A DNA stretch of 64,000 bases from Methylomicrobium sp. wino1 (lineage in GTDB: Bacteria; Pseudomonadota; Gammaproteobacteria; Methylococcales; Methylomonadaceae). The notes beneath the pieces are model-generated. The model saw nothing but the letters and a program-made list of their open reading frames with translations, searched no databases and was not told the DNA's origin. A program made the translations under genes and the position numbers. Location: the NCBI RefSeq assembly GCF_003932755.1, contig NZ_CP024202.1:992001-1056000 (forward strand), written 5' to 3'. Of the stretch, positions 9,492-18,213 are shown one piece after another (the first letter of the stretch is position 1; every line of letters starts with the position of its first letter).

Positions 9492-9751
9492 TTCTTATCT
9501 ATCAGCCCCTTTGATGTTAGGTGGTCAATGACTTGTCCAATGTAGATCTTTTTAACAATGTTGCCTGGATGTGGCTTGTGAAGATTGATCACCGCTTCTA
9601 ACTCTTTGTTAAAAAACTTTCGTCTTGACCCATCGTTTTTTAGTTCTTTATAGCCAAATCCTTCTAGTACCTTTTTTAACTCATCCCATGTGATGTCGGC
9701 AGGAGTTGGTTGTGTGGTCAATCTTTCTAGCGCTTTCTGCTGTTTCGACAT
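9488..9751 (-). CDS. hicA: HicA-family mRNA interferase toxin
   Basis: An 87-residue protein with the HicA double-stranded-RNA-binding-like fold: WDELKKVLEGFGYKE, GSRRKF (residues 41-46) and INLHKPHPGN (residues 56-64). HicA toxins cleave mRNA and are blocked by HicB, encoded next. The loop often written GSHH in smaller HicA proteins reads GSRR here, so activity could rest on the HKPHPG histidines or be lost. The gene is toxin first, as usual for hicAB. Confidence 0.85.
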   Translation of the reverse strand: MSKQQKALERLTTQPTPADITWDELKKVLEGFGYKELKNDGSRRKFFNKELEAVINLHKPHPGNIVKKIYIGQVIDHLTSKGLIDKK

Positions 9752-10055
9752 AACTTTAGACTAGAAAGTTCTTTTTGTAACTAAAAAACGGTTACACATT
9801 ATCATTTGTAATGTTCTTATCGTCAATTTCACATTCAAAACTTAAAGATCATCACTAGTGGATGATGGCAAGAGTCTTTTATACCTCTTCGCCCAGGTTG
9901 AAGTACGGTCAGCGGCTTATTGCAGAAATCCATGTCCTAAGGCATTGGTTTGCGTGAGCTCAAGGCAGCGACATACTGACGCCCCGCAACGGATAAAGCT
10001 TTATTCAATGGTTTTATGCGCCAAGTGAACCGACTTTACCGCACTCTCCTTGATA

Positions 10056-10284
10056 TATACCTTTCGCACTTCAAATTTCGGCAGTGCCGGAGGAGGTCTC
10101 GGGGTGCTCGGTAAAGGCTTTGCCAGCATGGAGCTGGCATAAAGCCTACATGGACGTATTTACCCAGCACCTAAATAAGCCATGATTTTGAATCATTGCC
10201 AAAGACCTATGGAATTTAGGTGCTGGGTTTACGGCGTCCTTTGACGGGCACCCCGAGGCCGAATTTTCATCTACGATGAGTATA
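10056..10284. repeat. dispersed repeat family A, copy 1 (MITE-like)
   Basis: The ends are imperfect inverted repeats: TATACCTTTCGCACTTCAAA at the left and the complement of the right end TATACTCATCGTAGATGAAA. Inside is a hairpin pairing GGCTTTGCCAGC with GCTGGCATAAAGCC. Further copies lie at 32771-32930 and 44938-45111, with fragments near 38698, 50340 and 63571. Confidence 0.75.
10164..10228. mobile_element. 65-bp nested MITE with 4-bp target duplication
   Basis: Perfect 14-bp terminal inverted repeats, CCCAGCACCTAAAT (10164-10177) and ATTTAGGTGCTGGG (10215-10228), are flanked on both sides by TTTA (10160-10163 and 10229-10232). It sits inside the family A repeat at a point where other copies read straight through (GTATTCACGGCG), which makes insertion the simplest reading. 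It is too short to code for a protein. Confidence 0.8.
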
Positions 10285-10401
10285 ATAATGCTCCCCAGCC
10301 CTTTCTTATTTGCTATTAAAGCGCGTAGCCCGTATGCAGCGTAGCGGAATACGGGAATGGCGTGGCTCCAAGCTCTAAATAAAGACTATCAATTGATACC
10401 A

Positions 10402-11189
<788 letters not shown>

Positions 11190-11209
11190 CTAAGTGATAA
11201 ATAAAACGC

Positions 11210-12502
11210 TCATGCGGCTTGCGGCTCTTGTGTCAGATTTAATGACAACTCGCCTAATGACTCGGGCAAAACCAACTGCTCGACATCGATCATGCCGGTC
11301 ATCAGACGCGGCAGCAGGATGTCTCGGGCTTCTTTTAGGAGTTGGTTTTGAGATCGATATATTGAAATGGATTCATAAAGAGGTGATGAAAATTCATCAT
11401 ATTTTATTAGTAGATCTTTTGTTGGGACTACTATCTTAACGATTTCTGCCAAATCAGTTCTGGATAACTCTTGTTGATTCGTTGCCCCTTTGCCAAGATT
11501 TGCGATAAAAGAATCAATATGTTCTAAAGCCCTTCCTAAATACAATGCTGATATAGTAAAGCTAGCCCTAACAATAGTGACATGAGTGTCAACAGTAGAA
11601 GGGCTTGGTGATTCGAATACTTGAGCAATTCTACCTAATGTTCCTGTTCCTGTAGAGTTAATTAGAATATCAAATTTTTTTATTAATTTTTCATCAGGTA
11701 TTTTTCTTTCTTTTGAAGTGAATCTTGCTTCGTCAAAATTAACAAAATGCTCCCTAATACATTTTTGATTTATTACATACGCCCCATCGCTTTCAACGTA
11801 ATCAGGTGATATGCCCCTATTTATGTATGACGCCAAATTACCAAGTTTTTCCCGAGACCACCCCTCAGGCAAGCTCGTTTCCGGATCTACCGGTGTGGTT
11901 TCGTGGCCGGGGAATTTCAGGCGCACGAACCATTCTTCATAGGTGATTTGCGCCATTTCTTCCAGCAGCTTGATGCGTTTTAAGTTGTTTTCAATCAGGT
12001 CGTCGTAGGCGGACAGAATGGCGGCGATTTTTTCTTGGGTTTTAAAATCAGGTAACGGTATTTTGATTTTCTTTAAGGATTCGATTGTTAATGCTTTTTG
12101 CGAAGAGCCTATCAGGTAATTATTAATAGTTTCTTTACCTATAGGCGAAACAATCCACTTGAATATATAAAGCGGTGATACGTTTTTTTTAATATCTTTT
12201 ATCCAAGTAAGGTTCCCATCTTTGAAATAAAAATAATCTCCATTTTTTACTAAGTAAGGAATTCCTATCGTTCCAACACTCGTAATCAGAATGTCCCCAG
12301 GTTTTGGTGCTCCAAATTTATTAACTATTGACTCATATTGAGAAAACGAGATGTAGAGAGGGTTGGATGCTTCTTTTCCCTCATATCTTTCGATGACTTC
12401 TTTTGAACGCCAAAACGGAACACCGCAATCAACATAGTCACTTAAAAAAATTCGTTTACTGGAAGTAACAGTCGCAATTTCGACAATCATTGTAGGCTTC
12501 AC
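11210..12502 (-). CDS. hsdS: type I restriction-modification specificity subunit
   Basis: A 430-residue protein that sets the DNA target of the HsdMS/HsdRMS complex. It has two target-recognition domains (about residues 1-140 and 210-390), each followed by a conserved helical spacer; the central spacer reads FKTQEKIAAILSAYDDLIENN and KRIKLLEEMAQ. The probable start is GTG 12502, which overlaps the hsdM stop by 4 bases; an ATG 12 bases further in is the alternative. The TRDs are AT-rich compared with hsdM, common for recombining specificity genes. Confidence 0.93.
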   Translation of the reverse strand: MKPTMIVEIATVTSSKRIFLSDYVDCGVPFWRSKEVIERYEGKEASNPLYISFSQYESIVNKFGAPKPGDILITSVGTIGIPYLVKNGDYFYFKDGNLTWIKDIKKNVSPLYIFKWIVSPIGKETINNYLIGSSQKALTIESLKKIKIPLPDFKTQEKIAAILSAYDDLIENNLKRIKLLEEMAQITYEEWFVRLKFPGHETTPVDPETSLPEGWSREKLGNLASYINRGISPDYVESDGAYVINQKCIREHFVNFDEARFTSKERKIPDEKLIKKFDILINSTGTGTLGRIAQVFESPSPSTVDTHVTIVRASFTISALYLGRALEHIDSFIANLGKGATNQQELSRTDLAEIVKIVVPTKDLLIKYDEFSSPLYESISIYRSQNQLLKEARDILLPRLMTGMIDVEQLVLPESLGELSLNLTQEPQAA

Positions 12503-14490
12503 AGACTTACCTCATAAATTTGCTGCATCAAAGTATTAGCTTTTGTATTCAAATCAATTAATTGTTGTTTGATCTCCGCCATGCGCTTTTGATAATCAAA
12601 ATCCTCGTCCACCTGAATGCTATACCCCACATACCGCCCCGGCGTCAGACTGTAATCGTTCTCTGCGACTTCGGCCAAATCGACGATCTTGCATAAGCCT
12701 TCGATATCGGCGTAACGGTCGTCGGGAAAGTATTGGGTCAAATGATGCCAGTCTTTCAAGGCTTGCTTGTAATCGTGCAACGGTTCGCCGACCTGGCTTT
12801 TGCAATACTGGATTTGATAGGCGTTGATCGCGGCGTTCAATTCGCGCAGCAGTTTGCCTTGCTCATCCAATCGTTTTTTGCCGGCGCTGTCTTTTTTATC
12901 CAGCGCTTTTTTGGCCGTATCCAGTTGGGTCTTATAGCTTTCCAGCAAAGCCGCCAGCCTCGGAACCGGATTTTCAAAGGTTTGCAATAGGGCATGGCAA
13001 GCGGCGTAACCGGCATCCTTAGCCAGGATGATGCATTGCGCCAATTCAAGTTGTGCGGCCTTAAAGTTCAACGCAGTGTTGTTAAACATGGCTCCGGCAC
13101 ACTGTTGCCGTAACTCGTTGACGGCCTCTACCAGATTAGCGGCTTGTTCAATCGCCTGGGCTTGCAATTGCATGACTGCGTTGCTTATTGCATCTGAATC
13201 GCCGCGATAGGCGTTCATGATCGCGGCAAAGGTCAGCAACTGGCCGGGCGAATAGTCGTTGATCGTGGTCGTGACTTTGCGGAAGGTGTTGCGCGCATCG
13301 ATCATCAGGATTTTGTCGCGGTTTTCTTCGCGTTTGCCGCGATCCAGAAACCAGACATGACAAGGCAGCGAGCGGGTGTAGAAGAAATTATTGCCCACCG
13401 AAACGATGCAATCCACCGCGCCGGTTGCTATCAGTCTTTGGCGAATGGCTTTTTCGGTGTTGCCGGCGTCGGTGGCCGAGCTGGCCATGACGAAGCCGGC
13501 GCGGCCCGTGGCGTTGAGGTAGTGGTAAAAATATTGTATCCACAGATAGTTGCCGTTGTCGGCCTTGGGGATGCCGATGTCTTTAAACAGGCGAGGGTCG
13601 GTCTTGACGTAGTCCTTGTCTTTGTCGACCTTGTTGACGTTGAACGGCGGATTGGCCATCACGAAGTCGCATTGGCCGATCAGGTCGTGCGGGTCGGAGT
13701 AAAAGCTGTTGCTTTCGATGACCTTGCCTTCGATGCCATGGATCGCCAGGTTCATTTTCGCCAATTTGGCGTTGTTGGACTTTAACTCGGTGCCGTAGCA
13801 TTTGATGGTTTCGTTGACGCTTTTGCCGCCGTGCTCTTCGATAAAGTGGCCGGTTTGCACGAACATGCCGCCGGAACCGCAGGCCGGATCGTGAATGATG
13901 CCGTGGTCGGGTTGAATCAGGTTGACGATCAATTGCACCAACGACGGCGGCGTGAAGAATTCGCCGCCTTCCTGCGCGCCGGCCCCGCTCATCGAGAACT
14001 TCATCAAAAAGTATTCATAGATGCGGCCGAATACGTCCCCGCTAAGGTTTTTGACCGAATCCTTGTTGAATACCCGGATGAGTTCGCGCAGTAAATCGGG
14101 GTCCAGCTCCTGATAATTTTTCGGCAAAATGCCGGCCAGATCGGGGTATTCCTCCTCGATCAGCCGCATCGCAGTATTCAAGGCTTCGCAAATGCCGACG
14201 CCTTCGGGCAGATTGGCGAGATAGTCGTATTGCGATTGTTCGGGAACCAGCATGGCTCCCGCCGCCAAGAAGTGTTCTTTAGTCGGCTTTAGTTTGCCGC
14301 GCGGGGTTTCCGGCATGGCGGCTTCAATGGCAACCTTGGCTTGCTCGTAGCGGTTTTGCGCATAACGCAGCAAGATAAGCCCCAGTACCGGGTCTTTGTA
14401 TTCCGCCGCCGTCAGTTTGGAATTGGCCCGCAGATTGTCGGCGCTGGCCCAGAGTTCGGTTTCGAGTTGTTTGATTTGTTGCTGATTCAT
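12499..14490 (-). CDS. hsdM: type I restriction-modification DNA methyltransferase subunit
   Basis: A 663-residue N6-adenine methyltransferase, longer than the classical HsdM of about 530 because of a helical segment around residues 420-610. An N-terminal helical domain is followed by the SAM-binding motif DPACGSGGMF near residue 200 and the catalytic NPPF near residue 280. With HsdS it modifies the host target site. It starts the hsdM-hsdS operon; HsdR is encoded further downstream on the same strand. Confidence 0.95.
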   Translation of the reverse strand: MNQQQIKQLETELWASADNLRANSKLTAAEYKDPVLGLILLRYAQNRYEQAKVAIEAAMPETPRGKLKPTKEHFLAAGAMLVPEQSQYDYLANLPEGVGICEALNTAMRLIEEEYPDLAGILPKNYQELDPDLLRELIRVFNKDSVKNLSGDVFGRIYEYFLMKFSMSGAGAQEGGEFFTPPSLVQLIVNLIQPDHGIIHDPACGSGGMFVQTGHFIEEHGGKSVNETIKCYGTELKSNNAKLAKMNLAIHGIEGKVIESNSFYSDPHDLIGQCDFVMANPPFNVNKVDKDKDYVKTDPRLFKDIGIPKADNGNYLWIQYFYHYLNATGRAGFVMASSATDAGNTEKAIRQRLIATGAVDCIVSVGNNFFYTRSLPCHVWFLDRGKREENRDKILMIDARNTFRKVTTTINDYSPGQLLTFAAIMNAYRGDSDAISNAVMQLQAQAIEQAANLVEAVNELRQQCAGAMFNNTALNFKAAQLELAQCIILAKDAGYAACHALLQTFENPVPRLAALLESYKTQLDTAKKALDKKDSAGKKRLDEQGKLLRELNAAINAYQIQYCKSQVGEPLHDYKQALKDWHHLTQYFPDDRYADIEGLCKIVDLAEVAENDYSLTPGRYVGYSIQVDEDFDYQKRMAEIKQQLIDLNTKANTLMQQIYEVSL

Positions 14491-14879
14491 CGAGTTGTCG
14501 GCGAACTTCCGTTATTTTTTTGGCGTCGGGAATGCGGCATGAGCCGCTGGACCCACGGTTGGGGCCTAATTAATACGAATTATCCTATCATGGACGTTTC
14601 GATTTGTTTAATCCCCGCCAGCATCCCGGCAAATCCCAATTTAGGGATCACAGGTATGAGGGCGTCCAAAAAAAGTGAGATAGCAGTAATAATAAAGAAA
14701 CTGCCCCATTTTAACGCGGTATGGTAAACCTCATGGAGCCCCTATCGCATATGATCTAGACGAGGCAGTAGCGACTTGCTCGGCATCCCAATCGGTGTAC
14801 GCCTGACCGCTTGATGTATTCCAGGCAGTACGGCCAGCTTTGCTTGAACCGCAAATAACCGAGGCCGCCATAGATGGCG

Positions 14880-15200
14880 TGGTAAATTTACATTCCTGAA
14901 TGAACACATGCGTAAAAGGGTTACTTTTTTCGACGATCGCCGAGAGGTTTTTCTCGAACAACTCTACTAACGTCTTATTGCAGATGTTTCCCGAAGACAC
15001 AAGCAATAGCTTGTATGGCACCGATGCAATCAAAAACTAACTCATAAAATCGGCATCTTTGGTGATAACGACTCTTTGTTCCGCTAACAATATTTCGTTG
15101 ATACGCCAATCAGGAGTGCGTTTACCTAACGGCAAATCCCGCGTATGCATTACATCAGACCACTACTTCAGGCTATCAAAAAGATGATCTACCCCTTTTC
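14880..15200 (-). pseudogene. DUF5615-type PIN-like protein gene, with in-frame stops
   Basis: Reading the minus strand gives DVMHTRDLPLGKRTPDWRIN, VVITKDADFMS, a TAG stop (15037-15039), FLIASVPYKLLLVSSGN, then LVELFEKNLSAIVEK. This matches the Mut7-C/DUF5615 PIN-like family often paired with DUF433 antitoxins. A second in-frame TAG lies at 15163-15165 and the N-terminus is lost. A 100-codon open stretch from 15033 to 14731 is only its tail plus read-through. No antitoxin gene is adjacent, so it is a dead remnant of a toxin-antitoxin module. Confidence 0.72.
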
Positions 15201-15273
15201 CGATCACGGATTTTATTGCTGAGCACGGAGGCTTGTGCTAACGTTCAGGCTTTATCCAAATGAGGCGAACTCT

Positions 15274-15954
15274 ATGAAATTAAATAAACCGTTAGTCAAA
15301 GGCTTTGTAGCCTTGACCATTGTCAACCTGATGAGTGTAAGCAATGCCAATGCCGTAATCGTTGTTGATTCCGGTGTTGATGTGATTACCCAGCGCTATA
15401 CCATCGATACCGCTAATAGTCAGATTCTTTACAACACTCGCGAAATCGTTTTTGACATTGAAGACAGCTCGGGTCAAACACAACAAACTTTTGAACTGGC
15501 CGGTAGCTTCGATGTGCAGTTTCAACGTCACTGGTGGCGATATTATCAGAGTGGTGACGTCACAGGATCGCAAGGCACGTTTGAATTCATCAGCAACTGG
15601 TTGGAATTCAGCAATCCATTGTTAGAGGCTGAGGATTTGCCGGCGGACTTCGTATTCCCAACCTTTAATATTCGTACCAACAATGTCTCATTCGAAGGTA
15701 ATAATGGTCCATGCAGCATGCCGTTTGGACCAAATACATATTGTACCGGGTTTTCTACAGGGTCTCTATCGGTGTTGTCGGGAACGCTTGAGGATGGTCT
15801 ACTGATCTTGGACGGTTCCCAACCAATGAACTCCGGCGTCTATACCTATCATCTGGAAGCAACATCAGTTCCCTTGCCCGGTGCATGGCTGCTATTTGTC
15901 TCGATGTTGGGCGTTTTGGGCTGGATGCGTAAACAACGTCAGCTTCCAAGTTAA
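15274..15954 (+). CDS. PEP-CTERM-type secreted protein
   Basis: A 226-residue protein starting at ATG 15274, where a signal peptide begins (MKLNKPLVKGFVALTIV, cleaved after NANA). The body is beta-rich with no recognised enzyme domain and contains one CSMPFGPNTYC cysteine pair. The C-terminus has the PEP-CTERM-like sorting signal: VPLPGAWLLF, a hydrophobic helix, then basic RKQRQ. Such proteins are processed by exosortase and usually reach the cell surface or matrix; the exosortase gene is not in this window. The longer frame start at 15235 is rejected because it would hide the signal peptide. Confidence 0.78.
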   Translation: MKLNKPLVKGFVALTIVNLMSVSNANAVIVVDSGVDVITQRYTIDTANSQILYNTREIVFDIEDSSGQTQQTFELAGSFDVQFQRHWWRYYQSGDVTGSQGTFEFISNWLEFSNPLLEAEDLPADFVFPTFNIRTNNVSFEGNNGPCSMPFGPNTYCTGFSTGSLSVLSGTLEDGLLILDGSQPMNSGVYTYHLEATSVPLPGAWLLFVSMLGVLGWMRKQRQLPS

Positions 15955-16177
15955 AGAGGGCGCTAATTCATCTGAGTAACCCGGTAGGAAGGGCTAACGT
16001 CAGTACAAGGAAAAGGGGTCAGGATACTTTTTGGGGTCAAAGCTGGCTTGGACGTTCAGGTGATCAGCAATATCATGGTCGATTTGTTTAACAGTTTGCA
16101 TAATCAATTGGCTTTATAAAGCAGCCTGACCAGCATTAACGCCGGAAAAATACGCCGCAGCCCATTCTGCAGTATTA

Positions 16178-16459
16178 TCATGCAGCTTCTCGCACCCGCA
16201 TCTCGATATGTAAACCGGCTGATGCGGCCATATTGACTAGGGCATCTAGACCAAACAAATTAATCTTGCCGCGCATAAGATCAGAAATACGGGGCTGGGT
16301 AACGCCGAACAGTTTGGCGGCCTGCGCTTGATTTAATCCGGCGCGGGTAATGTGATCTATTAAAATCTTCATTAGAGTCGAACGAAGTTTCATGTTTTCG
16401 GCTTCCTCAGGCGTGTCTTCGATAGCATCCCACACACTGGAAAATTGCTCGTTATTCAT
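16178..16459 (-). CDS. XRE-family antitoxin, duplicated orphan copy
   Basis: A 93-residue HigA-like protein with a helix-turn-helix at about residues 42-62 (LNQAQAAKLFGVTQPRISDL). It differs from the copy at 16720-17001 at only three residues. Upstream on the same strand only the last 30 or so codons of its toxin remain (about 16459-16550), so it is now an antitoxin without its own toxin and may still neutralise the intact one. Confidence 0.85.
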   Translation of the reverse strand: MNNEQFSSVWDAIEDTPEEAENMKLRSTLMKILIDHITRAGLNQAQAAKLFGVTQPRISDLMRGKINLFGLDALVNMAASAGLHIEMRVREAA

Positions 16460-16550
16460 TAGGTTAACTCCTTTAGTAAATCACGATAGCGTTTGGCGGC
16501 TAAATTAATATCTGCCTGATTGGTTTTCTGGGCCTTTTTCTGAAAACAGC
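16459..16550 (-). pseudogene. truncated C-terminal piece of Gp49-like toxin gene
   Basis: The minus strand encodes CFQKKAQKTNQADINLAAKR and the rest of the toxin C-terminus, nearly the same as the end of the toxin at 17001-17336. The remainder is absent, cut at the boundary of the tandem duplication. Confidence 0.8.
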
Positions 16551-16719
16551 ATAAAAGGGGTCAGGTTACTTTTTGGGGTCGAAGGCGGCCTGGACGTTCA
16601 GGTGATCGGCAATATCTTGGTCGATTTGTTTAACGGTTTGTATAATCAATTGGTTTTATAAAGCAGCCTGACTAGCATTAACGACGGAAAAACACACCGC
16701 GGCCCATTCTGCAGTATTA

Positions 16720-17001
16720 TCATGCAGCTTCTCGCACCCGCATCTCGATATGTAAACCGGCTGATGCGGCCATATTGACTAGGGCATCTAGACCAAACAA
16801 ATTAATCTTGCCGCGCATAAGATCAGAGATACGCGGTTGGGTAACGCCGAGCAATTTGGCGGCCTGCGCTTGATTTAATCCGGCGTGGGTAATGTGATCT
16901 ATTAAAATCCTCATTAGAGTCGAACGAAGTTTCATGTTCTCGGCTTCCTCAGGCGTGTCTTCGATAGCATCCCACACACTGGAAAATTGCTCGTTATTCA
17001 T
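16720..17001 (-). CDS. XRE-family antitoxin of a HigBA-like pair
   Basis: A 93-residue helix-turn-helix protein (LNQAQAAKLLGVTQPRISDL, about residues 42-62), similar in layout to HigA antitoxins that bind their toxin and repress the operon. It follows its toxin gene, sharing one base at the junction (17001), the toxin-first order typical of higBA-like modules. Confidence 0.87.
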   Translation of the reverse strand: MNNEQFSSVWDAIEDTPEEAENMKLRSTLMRILIDHITHAGLNQAQAAKLLGVTQPRISDLMRGKINLFGLDALVNMAASAGLHIEMRVREAA

Positions 17002-17336
17002 TAGGTTGGCTCCTTTAGTAAATCACGATAGCGTTTGGCGGCTAAATTAATATCTGCCTGACTGGTCTTCTGGGTCTTTTTCTGAAAACAGTGAACCACA
17101 TAGACAGCGTTGGCAAATTTGGCGACATAGAGCACGCGAAATGCTCCGGTTTCGTCGCGAATTCGAATTTCTTTAACCCCATGACCAACCGTATTCATTG
17201 GTTTCCAGTCGCGTGGTTCGCAACCATGTTGCACTAGGTCGAGCTGATAACCTGCTTCACGTCGTACGGAAATGGGAAATGCGCGGAGGTCTTCAAGAGC
17301 GCTGCCCAGGAATTTGATAGGCTTGGGATTAATCAT
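17001..17336 (-). CDS. Gp49-like (DUF891) RelE/HigB-family toxin
   Basis: A 111-residue protein. Features of the phage-derived Gp49-like family are visible: IKFLGSALEDLRAFP, GYQLDLVQHG, KPMNTVGHGVKEIRIRD, FRVLYVAKFANAVYVVHCF, and a basic QKKTQKT followed by IAAKRY-type helix. Members are ribosome-dependent mRNA interferases. It is the only complete toxin of the duplicated module. An AT-rich stretch at 17337-17400 upstream is the likely promoter and operator. Confidence 0.87.
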   Translation of the reverse strand: MINPKPIKFLGSALEDLRAFPISVRREAGYQLDLVQHGCEPRDWKPMNTVGHGVKEIRIRDETGAFRVLYVAKFANAVYVVHCFQKKTQKTSQADINLAAKRYRDLLKEPT

Positions 17337-17429
17337 ACGTTGAAATATACAAAATATTATATATTTCTACAATTATTTTAAAACCAATTGGCTGGAAAAA
17401 AGTAGAAAAAGGAGAAAAAGGGGTCGAGA

Positions 17430-18209
17430 AAAAGGGGTCAGGTTACATTCTTGTGCTATTATTCAGTTAGTCCTTTAAACATACAAAAGCCATGCCTCGT
17501 CTCCCGCGCCTCGACTTGCCGAATGTCCCGCAGCACATTGTGCAACGCGGCAATAATCGCCAGCCCATTTTCTTTGATGAAAATGATTACTCGATCTATC
17601 TCGAATATCTGCATGAAGCCTTGGTGAAGAACCATTGCAAGCTTTACGCATTCGTGCAGATGACGAATCATGTTCATTTGTTGGCAATGAGCGAGGCGCC
17701 GGGCGGGATTTCCGGTTTGATGCAATCGGTCGGCCGGCGGTATGTACGTTACATCAATAAGACGTACCAGCGCACCGGAACGCTCTTCGAAGGGCGCTTC
17801 AAATCGAGTTTGATCGACAGCGAGCGTTACTTGTTGACGTGCATGCGTTATATTGAATTGAATCCGGTACGGGCCGGCATGGTGGACTATCCATGGGATT
17901 ACCGTTGGTCCAGTTGCCAGCATCATGTGACCGGAAGCGGCATGGAATGGTTGGAGGAGCCGCCGGAATATCGCCTTCTGGCTGCGAACCCCAAGGCCCG
18001 AGCAATGGCCTACCGCGAACTCTGCACGCAAGCCTTGGCCGACCATGACATTCGAGCGATACGTACGCATTTGAACAAAGATTGTGCGCTGGGTTCGGAC
18101 AAGTTTCAGCATGAAATCGAGACTGTTTTGGGTCGACGCGTCAAAATTGCGCCGCAAGGCCGCCCCAAAAAAGCCAGAGATGGCAATAAAAAGTAACCTG
18201 ACCCCTTTT
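17430..18209 (+). mobile_element. RAYT (REP-associated tyrosine transposase) element
   Basis: A 17-bp motif AAAAGGGGTCAGGTTAC (17430-17446) and its exact inverse (18193-18209) bound the transposase gene. Copies of the same GGGGTCAGG motif stand at 16011 and 16553, so this REP sequence is scattered in the area. The inverse motif contains the transposase stop codon. The right end lies only four bases before the next gene's start. Confidence 0.8.
17492..18196 (+). CDS. REP-associated tyrosine transposase (TnpA-REP, Y1/HUH)
   Basis: A 234-residue Y1 transposase that nicks single-stranded DNA at REP hairpins. The HUH pair is in TNHVHLL (His60 and His62) and the likely nucleophile is Tyr120 in RYIELNPVRA. 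The start MPRLPRLDLPNVPQHIVQRG is typical of the family. The C-terminal third is less conserved and ends in a basic tail. It appears intact. Confidence 0.93.
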   Translation: MPRLPRLDLPNVPQHIVQRGNNRQPIFFDENDYSIYLEYLHEALVKNHCKLYAFVQMTNHVHLLAMSEAPGGISGLMQSVGRRYVRYINKTYQRTGTLFEGRFKSSLIDSERYLLTCMRYIELNPVRAGMVDYPWDYRWSSCQHHVTGSGMEWLEEPPEYRLLAANPKARAMAYRELCTQALADHDIRAIRTHLNKDCALGSDKFQHEIETVLGRRVKIAPQGRPKKARDGNKK

Positions 18210-18213
18210 AGAG

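Larger units (their letters stand above)
9752..10401. other. 650-bp region with nested MITE-like elements
   Basis: No gene was recognised. It holds the promoter side of hicA, one family A repeat (10056-10284) with a smaller element inside it (10164-10228), and a GC-rich imperfect palindrome at about 10319-10375 (CGTAGCCCGTATGCAGCGTAGCGG). Confidence 0.5.
16011..17094. repeat. tandem duplication of a 542-bp unit carrying the antitoxin gene
   Basis: Unit 1 (16011-16552) and unit 2 (16553-17094) start with the same AAAAGGGGTCAGG motif and stay highly similar across a non-coding stretch, the whole antitoxin gene and the last codons of the toxin gene. Unit 2 continues into the complete toxin gene; unit 1 stops within it. 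A few scattered substitutions separate the units, so the event is recent but not brand new. Confidence 0.85.

Noticed and set aside
10056-10284. Repeat arrays as CRISPR
   Set aside because: Copies are scattered, of varying length, and have inverted ends; there are no regular spacers or cas genes anywhere in the window.
14731-15033. A 100-residue open frame as an intact gene
   Set aside because: Its first part is the C-terminal half of a DUF5615-type protein following an in-frame stop and the rest is read-through.
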